From Oscillospiraceae bacterium (lineage in GTDB: Bacteria > Bacillota > Clostridia > Oscillospirales > UBA644): a DNA stretch of 38,349 nt. A program made the position numbers and the translations under genes. The stretch covers positions 1 to 38,349 of the forward strand of contig SVMT01000024.1 of NCBI GenBank assembly GCA_015067305.1, read 5' to 3'. How positions within the stretch are numbered: the stretch's first letter is position 1; the number at the start of each line of letters is the position of its first letter. The notes beneath the pieces are model-generated. The model searched no databases. It was not told the DNA's origin and saw nothing but the letters and a program-made list of their open reading frames with translations. This document shows, piece after piece, positions 7,091 to 15,006 of the stretch.

Positions 7091-7786
7091 TTATATAAGC
7101 AACATTGCGGCAAAAATCACAGCAGAAAGCGTCAAAACAGGTAATTTAAAAGTGAAAATAGGGAGACCTCTTCGTTTTTGAGAGACAAAATTCGGAATCT
7201 CATAGCCAACGACCCTGATAAAATAGACAGCTGCAACAAAGATCAACGCAAATATGGGTGAAAAACAGGAAGCCAGCAACGAAAGAAGCAATACCAATGG
7301 GATATCAACATTATTTCGGTCAAAAATGATCTTTGGTATGAATATCACCGCAAAAGCGACAAGAAAGCTCAGAAAGATCGAAAGACCGTACCCAATGCCG
7401 TGAAAAACACAATAATAAACGATCCTGCCAAGAACACACAATCCACATAGGACAACGGAAAGAATAGGAACAAAGCCGTTTTTCAGCTCGCAAAGGATCG
7501 CAACCACAAGCGGCGGAACGATCAATATCAGGGAAACATCAAAATTATCGTGAGTAATAAGCAGATAGAATATACCCGCAACGACCATTCCCAAAACAAA
7601 AAGCAACAGAAAAGCTCTTTTGCTTTTTATCGGCAAACAAACCTTACTCTCATCGGAAGTCAGCAGTTCACCGTCACACAATTTATTGTAAAGGAATGCC
7701 GACGAAAAAAATATCAACCCCAGAGGGACGATAATAAGTAACGCAACAATGACATCATATATCGGAAGCCAAGGCAATTTCATCAC
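7091..7786 (-). CDS. Polytopic membrane protein of unknown function
   Basis: The 231-residue, very hydrophobic protein has about six to seven predicted membrane segments separated by short basic or charged loops (KSKRAF, FDRNN, SQKRRGLP). A helix-pair layout with a central conserved-looking loop (CELKNGFVP) faintly recalls prepilin peptidase-type or small export proteins, but the diagnostic aspartates are not convincing, so I leave it unassigned. The start is GTG 7786 or ATG 7783; neither has a strong ribosome binding site. A promoter (7812-7840, minus strand) places transcription start about 20 nt upstream. It stands alone between convergent and divergent neighbours. Confidence 0.65.
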   Translation of the reverse strand: MMKLPWLPIYDVIVALLIIVPLGLIFFSSAFLYNKLCDGELLTSDESKVCLPIKSKRAFLLLFVLGMVVAGIFYLLITHDNFDVSLILIVPPLVVAILCELKNGFVPILSVVLCGLCVLGRIVYYCVFHGIGYGLSIFLSFLVAFAVIFIPKIIFDRNNVDIPLVLLLSLLASCFSPIFALIFVAAVYFIRVVGYEIPNFVSQKRRGLPIFTFKLPVLTLSAVIFAAMLLI

Positions 7787-7811
7787 CCAATTTTAAATTC
7801 TATATAAGAAA

Positions 7812-7840
7812 AGTATACCACAAAATCCTTTCAATGTCAA
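7812..7840 (-). promoter_or_regulatory. Promoter for the polytopic membrane protein
   Basis: On the minus strand TTGACA (7835-7840) is followed after 17 bp by TATACT (7812-7817). Confidence 0.7.
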
Positions 7841-7920
7841 CATTCTAACCGAAATTGCCGAAATTTAGAGCGAAAACGATTAAAATTTAAGAAAAATTCA
7901 CTTTCGTCTAAATAAATCCC

Positions 7921-7949
7921 TTGCAAATTTTGCTCCTTGGGTGTATAAT
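7921..7949 (+). promoter_or_regulatory. Promoter of the cysK-leuS operon
   Basis: TTGCAA at 7921-7926, 17-bp spacer, TATAAT at 7944-7949. The leader to the cysteine synthase ATG is about 57 nt, and I see no T-box or other riboswitch in it. Confidence 0.7.
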
Positions 7950-8013
7950 ATATAGTGATATATTTTATATACCTACTACTTATTTTATATACATAATCAG
8001 GAGCGTGTTATAA

Positions 8014-8910
8014 ATGCACAGCAATATTCTTTCAACTATCGGAAATACCCCGATGGTCAAAATCAACAATCTCATCCAAAAGCCCGGAGTAGAAATTTTC
8101 GCAAAACTTGAGGGTTTCAATCCCACAGGAAGTATTAAAGACAGAATCGCACTGAAAATGATAGAGCAGGCTGAAGCAGAAGGAAAGCTCCAGAAAGGCA
8201 AAACTATCATAGAAGCTACTTCAGGCAATACAGGTATCGCCCTTGCAATGATCGGCAGAGTTAAAGGCTACGATGTTGAAATCGTTATGAGCAGCGCAGT
8301 TTCAATTGAACGTCAAAAAATGATCAAAGCTTTCGGCGGAAATGTAGTTCTCACAGACGCAACAAAAGGTACAGACGGCGCTATCATCGAATGTAAACGC
8401 AGAGTTGCGGAAAATCCCGATAAATATTTTAATCCAGACCAGTTCTCCAACGTATATAATAAACTCGCCCACTATAAAACCACTGCGGAAGAAATTTGGA
8501 GACAGGCAGACGGAAATATTACTCATTTTGTTTCCGCCCTCGGTACATCAGGCACAATAATGGGTATAGGCATGGGTCTGAAAGAAAATGACCCCAGGAT
8601 AAAAGTTGTGGAAGCACAGCCTGTTAAGGGACACTACATACAGGGTCTCAAAAACATGGAAGAAGCTATTGTTCCCTCAATTTATGACCCCAGCTTTATT
8701 GACGAACACATTATGATCGACACGGAAGAAGCCTTTGCAGTTTGCCGCAGGATCGTAAGCGAAGAAGGTATTTTTGTCGGAATGTCCAGCGGCGCGGCAA
8801 TGCTTGCAGCTCTAAAGATCGCAGAAAGGATCGACAGCGGAAGAATCGTTGTCATATTCCCCGACAGAGGCGAAAAATACCTCAGCACAACACTTTTCGA
8901 CAAGAACTAA
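8014..8910 (+). CDS. cysK: Cysteine synthase (O-acetylserine sulfhydrylase family)
   Basis: The 298-residue PLP enzyme of the fold-type II family makes L-cysteine from O-acetylserine and sulfide. Family marks are the N-terminal GNTPMVKINN, the PLP-lysine motif NPTGSIKDR near residue 42, the substrate loop EATSGNTGIALA (near 69-80), the phosphate-binding glycine loop SALGTSGTIMG (near 175), and a C-terminal GMSSGAA. The overall sequence is as close to the CysM branch as to CysK, so sulfur donor and acceptor preference are open. AGGAG precedes the start. It is the first gene of an apparent operon with the next five genes, spaced 33-34 bp or overlapping, so cysteine supply may be co-expressed with ribosome-assembly genes. 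Confidence 0.9.
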   Translation: MHSNILSTIGNTPMVKINNLIQKPGVEIFAKLEGFNPTGSIKDRIALKMIEQAEAEGKLQKGKTIIEATSGNTGIALAMIGRVKGYDVEIVMSSAVSIERQKMIKAFGGNVVLTDATKGTDGAIIECKRRVAENPDKYFNPDQFSNVYNKLAHYKTTAEEIWRQADGNITHFVSALGTSGTIMGIGMGLKENDPRIKVVEAQPVKGHYIQGLKNMEEAIVPSIYDPSFIDEHIMIDTEEAFAVCRRIVSEEGIFVGMSSGAAMLAALKIAERIDSGRIVVIFPDRGEKYLSTTLFDKN

Positions 8911-8944
8911 GCTGAAAAATTAAACAAGGAAGGTATGGTAAAAA

Positions 8945-9355
8945 ATGAAAGAAAAAATCCTCTCATCTTTTCCTTACCTCCTTCTTGCGCTGTTTTTCAT
9001 TGCAATATTTTCCATAAACAGCAAAACTCATATGGCGGAACCCATATTTTCCAAAGATCTGACAGAACTTCTTCCCGTGATTTCCGCAGATAAAACCGAT
9101 GAAGTACTGGATATCCCGAAAAATGAAGATACAAAACCGTCATCCGAGGATAAAACCGAGCAAAACACCCCAATAATAGAATCAAACAACGACGAAATAA
9201 GCACCGAAATGGCTTGTTTCTACACAAAAAGCGGCAAAAAGTATCACTTAAAAGAAGATTGCCGATATTTGAAAAACAGTACAAAGATTATAAGATCCAC
9301 CATAGAATTTGCAATCGAGCTTGGGCTTGAGCCTTGTTCCGGATGCAGGGACTGA
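8945..9355 (+). CDS. Membrane-anchored protein with C-terminal Cys/His zinc-type motif
   Basis: The 136-residue protein has an N-terminal membrane segment (residues 8-25), an acidic Ser/Thr/Asp-rich linker (about 45-85), and a compact C-terminal domain beginning ACFYTKSGKKYHLKEDC and ending LEPCSGCRD. The pattern Y-x-T-x-x-G-x-K-Y-H-x(4)-C-x(n)-A-x-x-x-G-x-x-P-C-x-x-C is a known small domain also found at the end of secreted nucleases and other exported Firmicutes proteins, with three Cys and one His arranged like a metal site. Here it is tethered outside the membrane. It lies 34 bp after cysteine synthase and 33 bp before yhbY in one operon. The exact role is unknown. Confidence 0.75.
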   Translation: MKEKILSSFPYLLLALFFIAIFSINSKTHMAEPIFSKDLTELLPVISADKTDEVLDIPKNEDTKPSSEDKTEQNTPIIESNNDEISTEMACFYTKSGKKYHLKEDCRYLKNSTKIIRSTIEFAIELGLEPCSGCRD

Positions 9356-9388
9356 CAAAGAAAATTTCAGAAAGACGTGAATAAATAA

Positions 9389-9679
9389 ATGACAAGCAAA
9401 CAGAGAGCCTATCTCAAAAGCCTTTCCAACAGCCTCGACCCAATCCTCCATGTAGGAAAGGGCGGCATCGGTGACGCGCTCATCAAACAGGCTGACGACG
9501 CACTTGAAGCACGTGAGCTGATAAAGCTCAAATGTCTTGAAAACAGCGACTACTCTCCCCGTGAAGCGGCTGAAGAGATCGCCGAAAGAGTTGGTGCCGA
9601 AGTGGTATTTTCAATCGGAAGCAAGGCTGTAATTTACCGCAGAGCAAGCAAAAACCCCAAGATAGAACTCCCCAGATGA
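9389..9679 (+). CDS. yhbY: YhbY-family ribosome-assembly RNA-binding protein
   Basis: The 96-residue protein is a complete CRM (CRS1-YhbY) domain: it begins MTSKQRAYLKSLSNSLDPIL, continues with the hallmark HVGKGGIGDALIKQADDAL, and ends with the strand GAEVVFSIGSKAVIYR. It binds RNA and associates with pre-50S particles. It overlaps the next gene by 4 bases (ATGA), implying translational coupling, and sits in the classic Firmicutes order yhbY-nadD-yqeK-rsfS. Its ribosome binding site is weak (AGAAAGACGTG). Confidence 0.92.
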   Translation: MTSKQRAYLKSLSNSLDPILHVGKGGIGDALIKQADDALEARELIKLKCLENSDYSPREAAEEIAERVGAEVVFSIGSKAVIYRRASKNPKIELPR

Positions 9680-10839
9680 GCATGAAGATCGGAATTTTCG
9701 GCGGAACTTTCGACCCTATACACAGGGGTCATCTGAAAGCCCTTGAGAATTTTACAAAAAGGGTCTCTCCCCAAAAAACTTTAGTGATTCCCGCAGGTGT
9801 TCCGCCTCACAAAAAAGAATCGACTACCCCCGTTGAAGACAGAGTTAATATGCTCCGTGCCGCTGTGAGAAATTTTCCCAATACGGAAATTTGCCTTTAC
9901 GAGGCGGAAAAAGAGGGGAAATGCTATACTTACGATACGCTTGTTTATCTGCACAAAACATATCCCGACGCTGAATTTACGATGTTTGTCGGTTCGGACA
10001 TGCTTTTGAGCTTCGACCGTTGGTACAGAGTTGAAGATATTGCAAAAATGACTTCGCTGGCTGTATTTTCCCGTCACGGCGACGACCTCGAAGCATTGAC
10101 AGTAAAAATAAACGAACTGAAAAAAAGTATCGGTCTGAAAGCTGAACTTTTTACAGACGAACCCACGGAAATAAGCTCCACAGAGATCAGAAATGCAGTA
10201 AAAAACGGTTCAGCTTTGGATCTGATCCTTCCCGAAACGGAAGTTTACATCAAATCAAAAGGGCTTTACGGAGCTGAAAAGAATTTCGACAAAGAAGCCT
10301 TGCTTGAAGTTCTGAAAAGCAGACTTAACCCCAAAAGATTTGCCCATGTTCTGGGCGTTGCGGAAACTGCCGTAAAATATGCAAAACTTTACGGAGCTGA
10401 TATTGAAAAAGCCGAAATTGCAGGGCTGCTGCATGATTGCACAAAGGATTACAGCTACGAAACTCAGCTTAATTTTCTTAAAGATCACGACGTTGAAGCA
10501 AGTCCAGAAGATAAAAAAGAACCAATAATCCATTCCTTAACAGCACCGATCTCCGCAGAATACGATTTCGGTATAGAAGACAAAGAGATCCTTGACTCAC
10601 TCCGTTACCACACCACGGGACGTGCGGAAATGACGCTTTTGGACAGGATAATCTATGTTGCAGACTTCACCGAGCCCACAAGAAACTACTCAGATGTGAA
10701 TTTTTACCGCGAAAAAGCTGAAAAAAACCTTGATGAAGCGCTTTTTTTAGGTATGAAGTGGATAATCCGAGACAAAATAGATAATAATAAGTTTTTACAC
10801 CCCAATTCAATTAAAATGTTTAACTCATTGTTAAAATAG
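9676..10839 (+). CDS. nadD: Fused nicotinate-nucleotide adenylyltransferase / YqeK HD-domain hydrolase
   Basis: The 387-residue protein joins two enzymes that are usually separate neighbours. Residues 1-195 are NadD: the nucleotidyltransferase motif GGTFDPIHRGH near the N-terminus and SSTEIRNAVKNG near residue 175. It makes nicotinate adenine dinucleotide from NaMN and ATP. Residues about 205-387 are a YqeK-type HD phosphohydrolase (metal ligands H224, H253-D254 and H286, then DRIIYVADFTEP), a family known to hydrolyse diadenosine tetraphosphate symmetrically. No stop or frameshift separates them, and the junction is a short linker around SKGLYGAEKNFD. The start is ATG 9676 or ATG 9682; the first gives the ATGA overlap with yhbY. 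It is followed by rsfS after 27 bp. Confidence 0.9.
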   Translation: MSMKIGIFGGTFDPIHRGHLKALENFTKRVSPQKTLVIPAGVPPHKKESTTPVEDRVNMLRAAVRNFPNTEICLYEAEKEGKCYTYDTLVYLHKTYPDAEFTMFVGSDMLLSFDRWYRVEDIAKMTSLAVFSRHGDDLEALTVKINELKKSIGLKAELFTDEPTEISSTEIRNAVKNGSALDLILPETEVYIKSKGLYGAEKNFDKEALLEVLKSRLNPKRFAHVLGVAETAVKYAKLYGADIEKAEIAGLLHDCTKDYSYETQLNFLKDHDVEASPEDKKEPIIHSLTAPISAEYDFGIEDKEILDSLRYHTTGRAEMTLLDRIIYVADFTEPTRNYSDVNFYREKAEKNLDEALFLGMKWIIRDKIDNNKFLHPNSIKMFNSLLK

Positions 10840-10866
10840 AATTTAAGAAAAGAAAGGACAAAAATC

Positions 10867-11220
10867 ATGAACGAAATGGTCAAAACCGCCGTCAAAGCGC
10901 TAAACGAAAAGAAAGCAGTTGACATCAGAACAATCCACGTTGAAAAGCTGACATCTATGGCTTCGTACCTAATTATATGCAACGGTTCAAGCTCCACTCA
11001 GGTCAGAACTCTGGCTGATGCCTGCGAATACAAACTAAACGAAGCAGGATTTCCCATTCACCACCGTGAAGGAACTGCAGAAAGCGGTTGGATACTACTT
11101 GACTACGGCGACATGATAGTCAGCGTATACAACAGAGAAGCACGCTCTTTCTACGACCTCGAAAGATTCTGGAAAGACGGCGTTGATATTGATATTAAAG
11201 AAATTATAGACGAAGAATAA
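10867..11220 (+). CDS. rsfS: Ribosome silencing factor RsfS
   Basis: The 117-residue protein of the YbeB/Iojap family binds uL14 on the 50S subunit and blocks subunit joining when nutrients are low. The sequence shows the family core: an N-terminal helix with KAVDIRTIHVEKLTSMASYLII, then CNGSSSTQVRTLADACEYKL, and the C-terminal signature EGTAESGWILLDYGDMIVSVY followed by REARSFYDLERFWKDG. The length is typical. It is preceded by AAAGAAAGGA and located between the nadD/yqeK fusion and leuS, 33 bp before the latter. Confidence 0.95.
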   Translation: MNEMVKTAVKALNEKKAVDIRTIHVEKLTSMASYLIICNGSSSTQVRTLADACEYKLNEAGFPIHHREGTAESGWILLDYGDMIVSVYNREARSFYDLERFWKDGVDIDIKEIIDEE

Positions 11221-11253
11221 ACTGAAAAAAAAGAAAGGTAAGGTCATTTAAAA

Positions 11254-13662
11254 ATGGGCTACGAACATAAGGATATAGAAAAAAAATGGCAAAAAATTTG
11301 GGACGATAACCATGTTTTCGAAGCAAGCAATGACTTCACAAAACCGAAGTTCTATGCGCTTGTTGAATTCCCCTACCCCTCAGGTCAGGGTCTTCACGTA
11401 GGTCACCCCCGCCCCTACACAGCAATGGACATCGTTTCCAGAAAGAGAAGAATGCAGGGCTACAACGTACTTTTCCCCATGGGTTGGGACGCTTTCGGTC
11501 TCCCCACCGAAAACTACGCTATCAAAAATAAGATACATCCCCGTATCGTTACTGAGAACAATATCGCACACTTCAAGGATCAGATCAAATCTCTCGGTCT
11601 TTCCTTCGACTGGGCAAGAGAAGTAAACACCACAGATCCCGACTACTACAAATGGACACAGTGGATATTCCTCCAGATGTTCAAAAAAGGTCTTGCTTAC
11701 AAGAAAGAAATGGCAGTTAACTGGTGCACTTCCTGTAAAGTAGTTCTTGCAAACGAAGAAGTTGTAAACGGCGTTTGTGAACGTTGCGGTTCCGAAGTTG
11801 TAAGAAAGAACAAATCTCAGTGGATACTCAAGATCACCGAATACGCAGACAGACTCGCTGATGACCTTGACCTGGTTGATTACATTCCCAGAGTTAAAAC
11901 TCAGCAGAGAAACTGGATCGGTCGTTCCACAGGTGCTGAAGTTGACTTCACAACAACCACAGGCGACAAGCTTACCGTATATACAACAAGACCCGATACA
12001 CTTTTCGGCGCTACATATATGGTAATTTCCCCCGAACATCCCGCTATTGAGCAGTGGAAAGACAAGCTTGCAAATTATGAAGACCTTATTGCTTACAGAG
12101 TTGAAGCTTCCAAAAAGAGCGACTTTGAAAGAACAGAGCTTGCAAAAGATAAAACAGGTGTTTGCCTCGACGGCGTTAAAGCAATCAACCCCGTAAACGG
12201 CAAGGAAATTCCCATTTTCGTTTCCGACTACGTTCTCATGGGCTACGGCACAGGCGCTATCATGGCTGTTCCTGCACACGACACAAGAGACTGGGATTTC
12301 GCAAAGAAATTCGGTATTCCCATGGTTGAAGTTGTTGCAGGCGGAAACATTGATGAAGCAGCGTTCACAGATATTGAAACAGGTACAATGGTCAACTCCG
12401 AATTCCTTAACGGTCTTTCCGTTGAAGAGGCTAAGAAAAAGATCGTTGAATTCCTTTCCGAAAAAGGCATCGGCAAAGAAAAAGTAAACTTCAAACTCCG
12501 TGACTGGATCTTCGCACGTCAGCGTTATTGGGGCGAACCCATTCCCGTTGTATTCTGCGAAAAATGCGGTTGCGTAGCTCTTCCCGAAAGCGAACTTCCC
12601 CTCCGTCTGCCCGACCTTGAAAACTTTGAACAGACAGACACAGGCGAATCTCCCCTTTCCAAGCTTGACGATTGGGTAAATACAACTTGTCCTTGCTGTG
12701 GAGGTCCCGCTAAGAGAGAAACAGACACAATGCCTCAGTGGGCAGGTTCTTCCTGGTACTTCCTCAGATACATCGATCCCACAAACAACGACGCACTTGC
12801 TTCCGAAGAAGCACTCAAATATTGGCTTCCTGTTGACTGGTACAACGGCGGTATGGAACACACAACTCTCCACCTGCTCTACTCCAGATTCTGGCATAAA
12901 TTCCTCTACGATGAAGGCGTTGTTCCCACATCCGAACCTTACGCAAAGAGAACTTCTCACGGTATGATCCTCGGCGAAAACAGCGAAAAGATGTCCAAAT
13001 CAAGAGGTAACGTTGTTAACCCCGACGACATTGTAAATACTTACGGTGCGGATACTCTCCGTCTTTACGAAATGTTCATCGGTGACTTTGAAAAGGCTGC
13101 TCCATGGTCCGAAAACGGCGTAAAAGGTTGCCGCAGATTCCTTGACAGAGTTTACTCCATGGCACAGAATGTTGTTGACAGCGACGAATATTCCGCAGAA
13201 CTGGAAGCTTCTTTCCACAAGACTATCAAAAAGGTTACTGAAGACATTGAAGCCCTCAAGTTCAACACAGCCATTGCCGCTATGATGGCTCTCCTCAACG
13301 AGATCGGAGACAAAGGTTCCGTAAACAAAGCAGAACTCAAAACATTCCTTACGATCCTCAGCCCCTTCGCACCTCACCTTTGCGAAGAACTTTGGCAGCA
13401 GCACGGATTTGAAGGTATGCTTGCAAACGGCAAATGGGCTGAATACGACGAAAGCAAAACTGTTGACAAGTCCATTCAGATCCCCGTTCAGGTAAACGGA
13501 AAGCTGAGAGCTACAATTACAGTTGCCGCTGATGCGGAACAGGCTGACATCGTTGCCGCTGCAAAAGCTGACGAAAAAGTCAAGACTCAGATCGACGGTA
13601 AACAGATCGTTAAAGAGATCTACGTAAAAGGCAGAATGGTAAACCTCGTTGTAAAAGGCTGA
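11254..13662 (+). CDS. leuS: Leucyl-tRNA synthetase
   Basis: The 802-residue class I synthetase charges tRNA-Leu. The HIGH-type motif is HVGHP, in [19 protein letters not shown] near residue 45. A zinc-type cluster ([22 protein letters not shown]) lies near 160. The CP1 editing domain with [17 protein letters not shown] lies near 335. The catalytic KMSKS occurs in [19 protein letters not shown] near 575, followed by the anticodon-binding C-terminal part and the LeuS tail ending [14 protein letters not shown]. Length is normal. There is no T-box upstream; it is the last gene of the operon and read from upstream promoters. Codon use is strongly biased, as in other highly expressed genes here, which produces long spurious antisense ORFs. 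Confidence 0.97.
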   Translation: MGYEHKDIEKKWQKIWDDNHVFEASNDFTKPKFYALVEFPYPSGQGLHVGHPRPYTAMDIVSRKRRMQGYNVLFPMGWDAFGLPTENYAIKNKIHPRIVTENNIAHFKDQIKSLGLSFDWAREVNTTDPDYYKWTQWIFLQMFKKGLAYKKEMAVNWCTSCKVVLANEEVVNGVCERCGSEVVRKNKSQWILKITEYADRLADDLDLVDYIPRVKTQQRNWIGRSTGAEVDFTTTTGDKLTVYTTRPDTLFGATYMVISPEHPAIEQWKDKLANYEDLIAYRVEASKKSDFERTELAKDKTGVCLDGVKAINPVNGKEIPIFVSDYVLMGYGTGAIMAVPAHDTRDWDFAKKFGIPMVEVVAGGNIDEAAFTDIETGTMVNSEFLNGLSVEEAKKKIVEFLSEKGIGKEKVNFKLRDWIFARQRYWGEPIPVVFCEKCGCVALPESELPLRLPDLENFEQTDTGESPLSKLDDWVNTTCPCCGGPAKRETDTMPQWAGSSWYFLRYIDPTNNDALASEEALKYWLPVDWYNGGMEHTTLHLLYSRFWHKFLYDEGVVPTSEPYAKRTSHGMILGENSEKMSKSRGNVVNPDDIVNTYGADTLRLYEMFIGDFEKAAPWSENGVKGCRRFLDRVYSMAQNVVDSDEYSAELEASFHKTIKKVTEDIEALKFNTAIAAMMALLNEIGDKGSVNKAELKTFLTILSPFAPHLCEELWQQHGFEGMLANGKWAEYDESKTVDKSIQIPVQVNGKLRATITVAADAEQADIVAAAKADEKVKTQIDGKQIVKEIYVKGRMVNLVVKG

Positions 13663-13689
13663 TTTTAAAAACTGTTCACATTTTTACCA

Positions 13690-13718
13690 TTGACATTTCA
13701 CATATAAAATGGTATAAT
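13690..13718 (+). promoter_or_regulatory. Promoter of rplJ-rplL
   Basis: Perfect TTGACA (13690-13695), 17-bp spacer, perfect TATAAT (13713-13718), immediately upstream of the L10 leader. Confidence 0.85.
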
Positions 13719-13739
13719 ATATGAGTTCATGAGACACTT

Positions 13740-13862
13740 CATGATTTTCCTAAGACAATAGGTGCGATTCGCTTAATTATGCCTATCGAGGAAGAGCTTC
13801 AAATTATTTGGAATTCTTACGCTCTTTCGACCGATGGCTCGAAAGGGCTTTTTGTTTTAATC
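13740..13862 (+). ncRNA. Ribosomal protein L10 leader
   Basis: The untranslated leader carries the characteristic L10-leader core: AAGACAATAGGTGCG pairs with GCTTAATTATGCCTATCGAGG in the next segment, followed by a stem-loop region. It then ends in an intrinsic terminator (GCTCTTTCGA at 13821-13830 paired with TCGAAAGGGC at 13839-13848, then TTTTTGTTTT). In Bacillus and Clostridia this structure binds L10(L12)4 and represses rplJL expression. The terminator before the rplJ start suggests attenuation. Confidence 0.85.
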
Positions 13863-13896
13863 GAAAGTCATGAAAATTTTCAGGAGGTGAAATTTC

Positions 13897-14418
13897 ATGG
13901 CAAACGAAAAAATTCTCAACGAGAAAAAGCAGATAGTTGCTGATCTCACAGAAAGAATTAAGGGTGCTACATCCGGCGTATTCGTACAGTATACAGGTAT
14001 CACAGTTTCCGAAGACACAGCTCTTCGTTCTGAGCTCCGTAAAAACGAAGTTGAATATTCCGTTGTTAAAAACACTCTTACAAGACGTGCTGTTAAAGAA
14101 GCCGGCTACGAAGGTCTTGATGAGATCTTCAACGGTGCTACAGCAATGGCGACAACAGAAGACTACACAGCTGCAGCTAAAATCCTCTGCGAATACGCTG
14201 AAAAGAACGACAAGTTCATCATTAAAGCAGGTTTCGTAGGTGGCGAAGTTCTCGACGCAGACGGTGTTAAGGCTCTTGCAAAGATCCCTTCCAAACCCGT
14301 TCTCTACGCGAAGTTCCTCGGCAGCATCCAGTCTCCCCTTTACTCCTTCGCATACGCAATTCAGGCGATCATCGACAAGAATGGCGAAGGTGCAGCTGAA
14401 GAATCAGCAGAAGCGTAA
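13897..14418 (+). CDS. rplJ: 50S ribosomal protein L10 (uL10)
   Basis: The 173-residue protein forms the base of the ribosomal stalk. The family marks are the N-terminal KKQIVADLTERIKGATSGVFVQYTGITV segment, the conserved LRKNEVEYSVVKNTLTRRAVK and the C-terminal helix that binds L7/L12 dimers. The start follows a strong CAGGAGGTG. It lies directly after the L10 leader and 88 bp before rplL, the usual order. The acidic C-terminal residues (GEGAAEESAEA) are a modest extension. Confidence 0.97.
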   Translation: MANEKILNEKKQIVADLTERIKGATSGVFVQYTGITVSEDTALRSELRKNEVEYSVVKNTLTRRAVKEAGYEGLDEIFNGATAMATTEDYTAAAKILCEYAEKNDKFIIKAGFVGGEVLDADGVKALAKIPSKPVLYAKFLGSIQSPLYSFAYAIQAIIDKNGEGAAEESAEA

Positions 14419-14506
14419 AACAACAATAATCGCGGCATAGCTCCGCAAGCGGCAAAGACCGCAAACTACATCATATTTTTATAATTATTATTGGAGGAAA
14501 TTTAAA

Positions 14507-14881
14507 ATGGCATCTGAAAAAATCACACAGATCCTTGATCTTGTTAAAGAACTTACAATCCTTGAACTCGCTGACCTCGTAAAGGCAGTAGAAGAAGAAT
14601 TCGGCGTATCCGCTGCTCCCGTTGCAGCAGCAGCTCCCGCAGCAGCAGCTGCTCCCGCTGAAGCTGAACAGACAGAATTCACAGTAATTCTTGCTGACGC
14701 TGGCGCAAGCAAAATGAACGTTATCAAAGCAGTTAGAGAAATCACAGGTCTCGGCCTTAAAGAATCCAAAGAACTCGTTGATGGCGCTCCCAAAGCAATC
14801 AAAGAAAACGTTTCCAAGGAAGACGCTGAAGCAGCTAAAGCAGCTCTCGAAGCAGCTGGCGCTAAAGTTGAACTTAAATAA
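14507..14881 (+). CDS. rplL: 50S ribosomal protein L7/L12 (bL12)
   Basis: The 124-residue stalk protein has an N-terminal dimerisation helix ([30 protein letters not shown]), an Ala-rich hinge at about residues 36-54, and the compact C-terminal factor-binding domain ([20 protein letters not shown]...[20 protein letters not shown]). The start follows GGAGGAAATTTAAA. It is co-transcribed with rplJ across a gap that contains a small GCGG/CCGC hairpin, and is followed by a terminator. Confidence 0.98.
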   Translation: MASEKITQILDLVKELTILELADLVKAVEEEFGVSAAPVAAAAPAAAAAPAEAEQTEFTVILADAGASKMNVIKAVREITGLGLKESKELVDGAPKAIKENVSKEDAEAAKAALEAAGAKVELK

Positions 14882-14904
14882 GTTTAACCTGAACAAGCAA
14901 ATAG

Positions 14905-14936
14905 AAACTCCCGGTGATATCATCGGGAGTTTTTTT
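14905..14936 (+). terminator. Rho-independent terminator of rplJL
   Basis: AAACTCCCG pairs with CGGGAGTTT around GTGATATCAT and is followed by TTTTTT. Confidence 0.9.
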
Positions 14937-14947
14937 CGTTAAAGCTA

Positions 14948-14976
14948 TTGACTTTTGCGATTTGCTGTGCTATAAT
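14948..14976 (+). promoter_or_regulatory. Promoter of the sialate O-acetylesterase-like gene
   Basis: TTGACT (14948-14953), 17-bp spacer, TATAAT (14971-14976), 30 bp before the ATG at 15007. It also shows that the longer open frame starting upstream is not the real start. Confidence 0.75.
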
Positions 14977-15006
14977 AATAAAAAAACTTTTAAGAGGCGA
15001 TTTATC

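Noticed and set aside
7950-8013. A T-box or SAM-type riboswitch before cysteine synthase
   Set aside because: The leader is only about 57 nt and shows no T-box sequence or SAM-I core.
11380-12960. A 526-codon open frame on the minus strand over leuS
   Set aside because: Same artefact of biased codon use; the leuS motifs are unambiguous and the antisense protein has no recognisable features.
14914-15006. Upstream extension of the sialate esterase frame
   Set aside because: It overlaps the rplL terminator and the esterase promoter, so it would not be in the mRNA.
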